From Thalassobaculum litoreum DSM 18839 (lineage in GTDB: Bacteria > Pseudomonadota > Alphaproteobacteria > Thalassobaculales > Thalassobaculaceae), in NCBI RefSeq assembly GCF_900102465.1, contig NZ_FNBW01000002.1, positions 248,001-312,000 on the forward strand: 64,000 nucleotides of DNA, written 5' to 3'. This document shows positions 58,116-64,000 of the stretch, piece by piece. Numbering within the stretch: the stretch's first letter is position 1; every line of letters starts with the position of its first letter. The notes beneath the pieces were generated by a model. It did not search any database. It was not told the origin of the DNA and saw only the letters and a list, made by a program, of their open reading frames with translations. The translations under genes and the position numbers were made by a program.

Positions 58116-59325
58116 CCTTGTCCCTTTCGGCGGCGATCTCCGCCTCGGACAGGCCGAGGATCTCCGCCAGCACCTCGTCGGTATGCTGGCCCAGGGTCGG
58201 CGGCGCGTAGCGGTAGCGCACCGGGGTGCCGGACAGCTTCACCGGGTTGGCGATCAGCGGCACCGTCCCTTCGCCGGCCAGCGGATGCGGCAGGTCGATG
58301 CGCATCCCTCGGGCCTGCACCTGCGGGTCGGCGAAGGCACGGTCGATCGTGTTCACCGGCCCGCACGGCACCTTCGCCGCCTCCAGCGCCGCGACCCATT
58401 CGTCGGTGGTCTTGGTCATCATGTAGTCTGGCATGGCGGCATATAGCGCGACCCGGTTCTTCAGGCGTAGCGGGTTGGTCGCGTAGTCGGGATTGTTCTT
58501 CAGCTCGTCCGCCCCGGCCACGTCGCACCAGCCCTGGAACTGCCGGTCGTTGCCGCAGGCCAGGATCACGTGACCGTCGGCGGTGGGGAACACCTTGTAG
58601 GGCACGATGTTCGGATGCTCGTTGCCCAGCGGCTTCGGCACCTCGCCGGAGACCAGGTAGTTGGTCCCCTCGTTCACCAGCCAGGCGACCTGGGTGTCGA
58701 GCAGACAGACGTCGATATGCTGGCCCTCGCCGGTGCGGTCGCGGTGGCGCAGGGCGGCCAGGATGTTGGTGGCGGCGTACATGCCCGTCATCACGTCGGC
58801 GATGCCGACCCCGACCTTCACCGGCTCCACCCCCGGCGTGCCGGTCACCGACATGATCCCGCCCATGCCCTGGGCCAGGAAGTCGTAGCCCGCCCTCTCG
58901 GCATAGGGGCCGGTCTGCCCGAAGCCGGTGACGGAGCAGTAGACCAGGCCGGGGAACTCGTCCTTGAGCTGGTCGTAGCCGAGTCCGAGCCTGGCGAGCG
59001 AGCCGACCTTGAAGTTCTCCACCAGCACGTCGCATTCGCCGATCAGCCGCTTCGCCAACGCGATGCCGTCGGCGCTGGCGAGGTCGATGGTGATCGAGCG
59101 CTTGGACCGGTTGGCGCAGAGGTAATAGGCGCTCTCGGAAGTGTCCTCGCCGTCCGGGCCCTTCACATAGGGCGGGCCCCACTTGCGCGTGTCGTCGCCC
59201 TGGCCCGGCCGCTCGATCTTGATCACGTCGGCACCGAGATCGCCGAGAAGCTGGGTGGCGGTGGGGCCGGCAAGGATGCGCGTCAGATCGAAGATGCGGA
59301 CGCCGTCGAGCGGAAGAGCGGACAT
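58105..59325 (-). CDS. CaiB/BaiF-family (class III) CoA-transferase
   Basis: A 406-residue class III CoA-transferase that moves CoA between carboxylic acids without a covalent glutamate-type class I mechanism. Marks are LDGVRIFDLTRILAGPTATQ, KIERPGQGDDTR, the CANRSKRSITIDL segment, VYCSVTGFGQTGP and VGIADVMTGMYAATNILAAL, which includes the conserved Asp expected to form the aspartyl-CoA intermediate. The start at 59325 (MSALPLDGV) is chosen; the open frame continues to 60015 through the GST gene in another frame. It lies between a GST (32 bp) and an overlapping DMT gene, probably one operon. Confidence 0.93.
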   Translation of the reverse strand: MSALPLDGVRIFDLTRILAGPTATQLLGDLGADVIKIERPGQGDDTRKWGPPYVKGPDGEDTSESAYYLCANRSKRSITIDLASADGIALAKRLIGECDVLVENFKVGSLARLGLGYDQLKDEFPGLVYCSVTGFGQTGPYAERAGYDFLAQGMGGIMSVTGTPGVEPVKVGVGIADVMTGMYAATNILAALRHRDRTGEGQHIDVCLLDTQVAWLVNEGTNYLVSGEVPKPLGNEHPNIVPYKVFPTADGHVILACGNDRQFQGWCDVAGADELKNNPDYATNPLRLKNRVALYAAMPDYMMTKTTDEWVAALEAAKVPCGPVNTIDRAFADPQVQARGMRIDLPHPLAGEGTVPLIANPVKLSGTPVRYRYAPPTLGQHTDEVLAEILGLSEAEIAAERDKGAV

Positions 59326-59357
59326 GGGGGCCTCGTATGCGGGTCTGGGTGAGCTGT

Positions 59358-59978
59358 TCAGCGCGTCAGAGGCCGCAGCGCGTCCTGACTGGGCTTGCTG
59401 GTGGCGATGGATTCGACGGTGTCGTAGGCGTCCGACCAGGCGGCGAGGGTCGGATAGGTCTCGCGCCAGTCCGGCACCAGTTCGTAGAACTCCATCATGC
59501 CGATCCCGGCGACGAGGCAGAGCGCGTCGAAGCTGATCGGCGGGGCGCCCTCGGGGACCGTCACGGTCTTGTTCAGGTGGGCGAGGCCGCGCCGGACCTG
59601 AATGTCGGCCACGTCGAGCATGAACTTCGAGCGGTCCTCCTCCTGGCGCCGGGTCTCGCGGGACCAGACGGTGACGACGTCGAGGAAGGCGAGCGACTGG
59701 GCCTCGGCCGCCACCGCGTGCCAGTCGCCGTAGCGGGCGACGGTCCGCTTGCCGGATTTCTCGTCGAGATAGGCGCAGATGTGGCGCGCCTCCGACAGGA
59801 CGAGGTCGCCATCCTCCAGCAGCGGCACCCGGCCGAGCGGCGAAATGGAAATGACCGGGCTGTCCGGCGTGCGCAGCCCGACCCAATCCAGCTCCAGCCG
59901 GTCGCCCAAACCGCCTTCGATCGCGGTGATCCGGCAGATCCGGGCATAGGGCGAGTTCGGGGTGTAGTAGAGCTTCAT
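59358..59978 (-). CDS. Glutathione S-transferase family protein
   Basis: A 206-residue protein with an N-terminal thioredoxin fold (LYYTPNSPYARICRITAIE, residues 3-21) and an all-helical C-terminal domain. The cis-Pro and Glu-Ser pair binding the glutathione gamma-glutamyl group appear in GRVPLLEDGDLVLSEARHI. A Ser in the SPYAR motif is in the place of the usual catalytic residue. It is the first gene of the GST-CoA-transferase-DMT run on the minus strand. The substrate is unknown. Confidence 0.88.
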   Translation of the reverse strand: MKLYYTPNSPYARICRITAIEGGLGDRLELDWVGLRTPDSPVISISPLGRVPLLEDGDLVLSEARHICAYLDEKSGKRTVARYGDWHAVAAEAQSLAFLDVVTVWSRETRRQEEDRSKFMLDVADIQVRRGLAHLNKTVTVPEGAPPISFDALCLVAGIGMMEFYELVPDWRETYPTLAAWSDAYDTVESIATSKPSQDALRPLTR

Positions 59979-60180
59979 GGCGGCCTCCCGGTCGGTTCTT
60001 CTGAGCGGCCGCCACCCTACCTCAGTGCGCGCGTCGTGGCAGGGGACAGATTTGAACAGCGATGGAACACCTCGCCGCTGGTCACCCCAGGTCTAACTGC
60101 CCGTAAGAAATTTCACGAATTACGCAACCTTCCAGGGCGGTAACGACGTTGGCACTTCATGACACTATCAGGAGGTTGTC

Positions 60181-61062
60181 ATGAAATACCGCCGATTTTT
60201 CGCAATGATCGCCACGTCGACTGTGGTGATGCTCGGCTTAATGTATCTGAACACCTACCTCTTCAGTCATGTCTTCTGGTCGGAAACGCGTGCGTATATG
60301 GCGATCCTCATGGGCGCGACGATGGCCATTGTCATGCTGGCGTTCATGCTCTCCATGTACACGAACCGCGCCGCGAATGCCGCGATCTTCATCGGAGCGG
60401 CCCTGCTCTTTGGCGGCTCGCTCTGGCTGGTCCGAGGGCAGGCAACGGTCCAGGACCGGTCGTACATGAGCGCAATGATCCCTCACCATTCGATCGCGAT
60501 CATGACGTCGACACGTGCCGGCATCTCCGACCCGCGGGTCCGGAAACTGGCCGACGAGATCATCTTCGCCCAGGATAAGGAAATCGCCGAGATGCGGTAT
60601 CTGATCTCCGATATCGACCGCAATGGCGACGGCACGGAGGCGGATCCGGCTCCAGCCACGATCGTCTCCCTTGAGGAGGCGCTATCCACCGCGGAGGTGT
60701 CCGTCCTGGACCCGGAATTCATGCGGGATGAGGAGATGGGTCAGCTCTTTGCCGGACAACCGGACTGTATCTTCACCTACACCCCGGACAGCCATTCGGT
60801 CCTGGCCGTGGGCAACCAGCAGGGAAGCGCAGCCGCGCTCCTGAAGATCAGCGGCGACCTCGTGCGGCTCTCGCCGGACGCGCGCTCCACCGCAAACGCC
60901 CCGGTCCTGTCAGCCCCTGGCATCACCCTTCGTGTCTCCGGCAGAGACGGTGGCGAGCTCGCATCCGAGGGACCGGGAGAGCCCGTGGAGGCGGATCTCG
61001 TGCTGAATCTGGAGCGTGGGCTGACGGCGGGATATAGCGGCTACTATACCTGCCGAGGCTGA
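60181..61062 (+). CDS. DUF305 membrane protein with an extra C-terminal domain
   Basis: A 293-residue protein. Three membrane helices (about residues 6-28, 39-59 and 66-84) are followed by a DUF305 segment with YMSAMIPHHSIAIMTSTRA and FAQDKEIAEMRYLI; the double His is suited to binding a metal such as copper. Residues ~190-293 form a separate beta-rich domain with CIFTYTPDSHSVLAV and a terminal YYTCRG, whose two cysteines may pair. AGGAGG stands 5 bp before ATG 60181. It stands alone, convergent with the ThDP enzyme gene. A metal-handling or stress role is possible. Confidence 0.8.
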   Translation: MKYRRFFAMIATSTVVMLGLMYLNTYLFSHVFWSETRAYMAILMGATMAIVMLAFMLSMYTNRAANAAIFIGAALLFGGSLWLVRGQATVQDRSYMSAMIPHHSIAIMTSTRAGISDPRVRKLADEIIFAQDKEIAEMRYLISDIDRNGDGTEADPAPATIVSLEEALSTAEVSVLDPEFMRDEEMGQLFAGQPDCIFTYTPDSHSVLAVGNQQGSAAALLKISGDLVRLSPDARSTANAPVLSAPGITLRVSGRDGGELASEGPGEPVEADLVLNLERGLTAGYSGYYTCRG

Positions 61063-61091
61063 AGGCTCGGCTCCGGCGGACGGGCCGCTCG

Positions 61092-62825
61092 TTAGGCCAC
61101 CCGGTCGCCCTTCTTGACCTGCACGGTGCGGTTATCGACCGCCGGCAGCATCTTCGCCGGGTCGCGCGTCACCACCACGTCGAGCACCGTCGGCCGGCCG
61201 GTCTCCGCCAGGGCCTTGGCCAGCGCCGGGGCGATCTCGTCCGGCGTCTCCACCCGGATGCCCTGGCAGCCGAACGCGCTGACCACCTCGGCGTAGTTGG
61301 TCTCCGCCAGGTCGGAGGACTGGTAGTTGCCCTCGCCGTACATCAGGTGCTGCAGCGCCTTCACGTAGCCCGACGCCGCGTTGTTCACCACGATCACCGT
61401 GAAGGCCAGCCCCAGGCGCCGGGCCGTCTCCAGCTCGCCCAGCACCATGTTGAAGCCGCCGTCGCCGGTCAGGGCCACCACCGGGCCGAGCCCGTCATGC
61501 CGGGCGCCCAGGGTCGCGCCGATCCCGCCCGGCACGCCGTAACCGATGGAGGCGAAACCCCGGTCCGGCACGAAGCCGCGCCCGGCCTGCTTGGTGTCGT
61601 AAACCAGCCCGCCCCAATGGGCCGCGAAGCCGCCATCGGCCACCAGGGTCGCGTCGGCGGGCAGCGCCTTGTTCAGCTCGTTCAGCAGCCGTGCCATGTT
61701 GATCGGCGAGGACTCGTCGTTCAGCCGGCCGTCCACGTCCTGACGCCAGGCGGCCATGCGCTTGGGCACGTCGGCGGCCCAGTCGGCCAGCTTGTCCTTC
61801 AGGCCGCGTTTGCCCAGAGCGACGCGCAGCTCGTCCAGAGTCGCCTTGGCGTCGCCCCAAAGGCTCAGCGCCGGCATCAGGGTGCGGCCCATCTCCTCGG
61901 CGACGATGTCCAGGTGGATGACGGTCTTGCCCTTGGGCGGCACGGTGTAGCGCTTGGTGGCGATCTCGCCGAGCTTGCAGCCGACCACGAACAGGACGTC
62001 GGCCTCCTCGATCAGCTTGTTGGCGATCCGGTCGTAGCGGCCGAACAGACCGGCGGAGAGAGGATGGGTGCAGGCGATGGCGCCCTTGCCGGACATGGTA
62101 TGGGCCACCGGCATGTTGGTCGCCTCGGCGAAGGCGGTGACGCTGTCGGCGGCCCGGCTGATATGGACGCCGCCGCCGCAGAGCATCAAAGGCCGCTCGG
62201 CCGAGGCCAGCATGTCGACGGCGGTATCCAGCGCGGTGGCGTCCGGCCGGCTGCGCAGGGCCGGGGCGGCGCGGTGGATCGGATCGACGACGAACTCCTC
62301 CTCGTCGAAGCCGTAGGTCCCGTGGCAGATGTCCTCCGGCACGTCGAGCACGACCGGGCCGGGTCGTCCGGACGTGGCGACGGCGAAGGCGCGGCGGACC
62401 AGTTCGGGAATGCGCTCGATATACTCGACGCGCAGCACCTCCTTCACCGCGGGGCGCAGGATGTCGAGCTGGCGGGACTCCTGGGTCATGTTCTTCCAGG
62501 AATGCATCCGGTGGCTGTCGCCGATCAGGGCGACGATGGGAATGCCGGCGTTCAAGCTCTCCACCAGGGCGGTGACCAGGTTGGTCGCACCCGGGCCCAA
62601 GGTGGCGTCGACCACGCCCACCCGGCCGGTGACCTTGGCATAGGCGTCTGCCGCGAAGGCGCCGCAGCGCTCGTCGTTGATCAGGTAATGTTTGAGCCCG
62701 AGGCGGCGGGCGGCGTCGTAGAACGGCAGGAGTTGGAAGCCGCCCATCCCGAACATCGGGCCGATCTCGAAGGCCTGCAGCATCCGCGCCAAAGCCTCGC
62801 CGCCGGTCATCTCGTTGGTGGTCAT
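61092..62825 (-). CDS. Thiamine-diphosphate-dependent enzyme, acetolactate-synthase-like
   Basis: A 577-residue ThDP enzyme with three domains. The catalytic glutamate (E52) is in LINDERCGAFAADAYA of the Pyr domain; the middle domain contains the SGKGAI segment; the PP domain has GDGGFNMVLGELETA followed by VIVVNN, the GDG-N ThDP/Mg2+ motif. It resembles acetolactate synthase or glyoxylate carboligase large subunits, but no small (ACT) subunit is adjacent, so the reaction is unproven; oxalyl-CoA- or sulfoacetaldehyde-type activities are alternatives. The 2-oxoacid dehydrogenase beta gene lies upstream on the same strand across a 215-bp repeat-rich gap. Confidence 0.85.
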   Translation of the reverse strand: MTTNEMTGGEALARMLQAFEIGPMFGMGGFQLLPFYDAARRLGLKHYLINDERCGAFAADAYAKVTGRVGVVDATLGPGATNLVTALVESLNAGIPIVALIGDSHRMHSWKNMTQESRQLDILRPAVKEVLRVEYIERIPELVRRAFAVATSGRPGPVVLDVPEDICHGTYGFDEEEFVVDPIHRAAPALRSRPDATALDTAVDMLASAERPLMLCGGGVHISRAADSVTAFAEATNMPVAHTMSGKGAIACTHPLSAGLFGRYDRIANKLIEEADVLFVVGCKLGEIATKRYTVPPKGKTVIHLDIVAEEMGRTLMPALSLWGDAKATLDELRVALGKRGLKDKLADWAADVPKRMAAWRQDVDGRLNDESSPINMARLLNELNKALPADATLVADGGFAAHWGGLVYDTKQAGRGFVPDRGFASIGYGVPGGIGATLGARHDGLGPVVALTGDGGFNMVLGELETARRLGLAFTVIVVNNAASGYVKALQHLMYGEGNYQSSDLAETNYAEVVSAFGCQGIRVETPDEIAPALAKALAETGRPTVLDVVVTRDPAKMLPAVDNRTVQVKKGDRVA

Positions 62826-62848
62826 GCGTTCACTCCTGCAATTTCATG

Positions 62849-62999
62849 TCGTCATCCTGACGAACGTCTGTGTCGTTGTATCCGCTCGTGGCCACCCTCA
62901 CGTCATCCTGACGCACGTCAGGATCAACGCTCCACCATCGACGCTTCCGTTTTCCCCCGGCTCCGCCGTTCGTGGCTTGGTCCTGACGTGCGTCAGGAC
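62849..62999. repeat. Cluster of three family B palindromes
   Basis: A broken copy GTCATCCTGACGAACGT (62851-62867), a full copy CGTCATCCTGACGCACGTCA (62901-62920) running on to GGAT, and TCCTGACGTGCGTCAGGA (62981-62998) lie within 150 bp. They relate to the single copy at 37131-37164. They separate two minus-strand metabolic genes. Confidence 0.65.
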
Positions 63000-63040
63000 G
63001 ACGGATGGGGCGGGGCCGGGGCGTGTCGAAGAACCGTCCG

Positions 63041-64000
63041 TCACATCTTCATCAGCTTCCGCGCCGTCTCCGCGATCATCGCGGCGGTGACCCGCACCGT
63101 ATCCTCCAGCGGCGGGGCATAGGCGATGGGCACCCGCGGCGCGCCCAGCCGCTTCACCGGGGCCTTCAACTCACGGAAACAGACATCGGACACGGTCGCG
63201 GCGATCTCGGCGCCGAACCCGCCGGCCTGCACGCTCTCATGGGCCACGATCAGCCGGCCGGTTTTCTTCACGCTGTCGAACACCCGCTCCTTGTCCCAGG
63301 GCCACAGCGTGCGCAGGTCGATCACCTCCACCGACGCGCCGGCATCGTTCAAGGTCTTCGCCGCCGCCATGGTCTCGTGCACCGTCGCCGACCAGGACAC
63401 CAGGGTGATGTCGGTCCCCTTGCGCAGGAAACGGCAGCGCCCCAGCGGCAGCGGGTCGTTGTTGTCGACCTCGCCCTCCAGTGCCCAGAGGTTCTTGTGC
63501 TCCATGTAGACGACCGGATCGTCGCAGCGGATGGCGGATTTCAGCAGGCCGTAATTGTCCACCGGACTGGACGGGCAGACCACCACCAGCCCCGGGATAT
63601 GGGTGTACCAGCTCTCCAGGCTCTGGGAGTGCTGGGCGGCGGACGACCGCCACATGCCCATGGGCTCGCGCACGACGATGGGCACCTTGGCCTGGCCGCC
63701 GAACATGTAGCGCGCCTTGGCCGCCTGGTTCACCAGCTCGTCGACGGCGCAGAGCGCGAAATCGGCGAAGCGCATCTCCACCACCGGCCGGGTGCCGGAC
63801 AGGGCGGCCCCTACCGCCACGCCCATGATTGCGGCCTCCGAGATCGGCGCGTCGGAGATCCGGTCGGGGCCGTAGATCTCGGGCAGGCCCTTGTACTGGC
63901 CGAACACCCCGCCGCGGCGCAGGTCCTCGCCCAGCGCCCAGACGGTGGGGTCGCGCTGCATCTCCTCGTGCAGGGCGTTCTTGGCGGCCTCGCCGTAGGT
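63041..64000 (-). CDS. 2-oxoacid dehydrogenase E1 component, beta subunit (5' end beyond window)
   Basis: The beta subunit of a heterotetrameric ThDP-dependent dehydrogenase (pyruvate, acetoin or branched-chain type). The first visible codons read TYGEAAKNALHEEMQRDPTV, so the true start lies beyond the right edge. Typical segments are WALGEDLRRGGVFGQYKGL, ISEAAIMGVAVGAAL, VVEMRFADFALCAVDELVNQ, and the C-terminal transketolase domain with VIDLRTLWPWD and GFGAEIAATV. The alpha subunit is expected upstream, outside the window. Which 2-oxoacid it uses cannot be told. Confidence 0.9.
   Translation of the reverse strand, partial: TYGEAAKNALHEEMQRDPTVWALGEDLRRGGVFGQYKGLPEIYGPDRISDAPISEAAIMGVAVGAALSGTRPVVEMRFADFALCAVDELVNQAAKARYMFGGQAKVPIVVREPMGMWRSSAAQHSQSLESWYTHIPGLVVVCPSSPVDNYGLLKSAIRCDDPVVYMEHKNLWALEGEVDNNDPLPLGRCRFLRKGTDITLVSWSATVHETMAAAKTLNDAGASVEVIDLRTLWPWDKERVFDSVKKTGRLIVAHESVQAGGFGAEIAATVSDVCFRELKAPVKRLGAPRVPIAYAPPLEDTVRVTAAMIAETARKLMKM

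Noticed and set aside
62849-62999. Repeat cluster as a CRISPR array
   Set aside because: Copies are palindromes in varying lengths, unequal spacing, with no spacers of uniform size and no cas genes.

Overview
The window is GC-rich, gene-dense bacterial chromosome. Protein families and gene order fit an alphaproteobacterium of the Rhodospirillales type (Azospirillum, Thalassobaculum or Nisaea-like). The clues are cytochrome c1 followed by mtnP; the order FYDLN-domain gene, tRNA-Ala, aroA, cmk, rpsA, ihfB, lapA-like, pyrF, trpF; uvrC near pgsA and the Mo-cofactor genes; a MipZ-type ATPase in place of MinCD; and a phasin. The genus cannot be fixed from the sequence alone. I see no prophage, insertion sequence, CRISPR array or plasmid gene.

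0-17 kb: cytochrome c1 tail, MTA phosphorylase, a TPR protein, tRNA-Ala(GGC), then a translation/nucleotide block (aroA-cmk overlapping, rpsA with a structured leader, ihfB). A small accessory insert (MocR regulator, PaiB-like protein, two related small membrane proteins) separates ihfB from the overlapping chain lapA-like/pyrF/trpF/M20 peptidase. A PAS-like protein, beta-carbonic anhydrase, a class V aminotransferase and an SDR enzyme follow.

17-37 kb: an orphan EnvZ-like histidine kinase, uvrB behind a near-consensus alphaproteobacterial LexA box, an AsmA-like protein, a Kef-type antiporter, a Ca/Na antiporter, an SDR enzyme, uvrC with a long AT-rich leader, pgsA, a LysR/MFS pair, and a molybdenum-cofactor operon (mobB-moeA-moaD-moaE). 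The only likely molybdoenzyme in view lies 14 kb away at 50-52 kb.

37-50 kb: clpS-clpA protein quality control, a phasin with two flanking palindromes that look like PhaR sites, a SPOR-tagged D,D-carboxypeptidase, a UDP-glucuronate supply operon (galU-ugd-phosphoglucomutase), a J-domain/VWA pair, a GNAT, a membrane-protein gene broken by several frameshifts, and mipZ.

50-64 kb: the molybdopterin oxidoreductase, a matrixin-RTX secreted metalloprotease, phosphofructokinase, metabolic and transport genes (amidohydrolase, thioesterase, GNAT, DMT exporter, CoA-transferase, GST), a DUF305 membrane protein, a ThDP enzyme, and the beta subunit of a 2-oxoacid dehydrogenase that runs off the right end.

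Most of the window is ordinary core genome. The most informative non-gene signals are three families of intergenic palindromic repeats, the flanking phasin operators, the uvrB SOS-like box and the uvrC leader. I found no convincing new multi-gene system.
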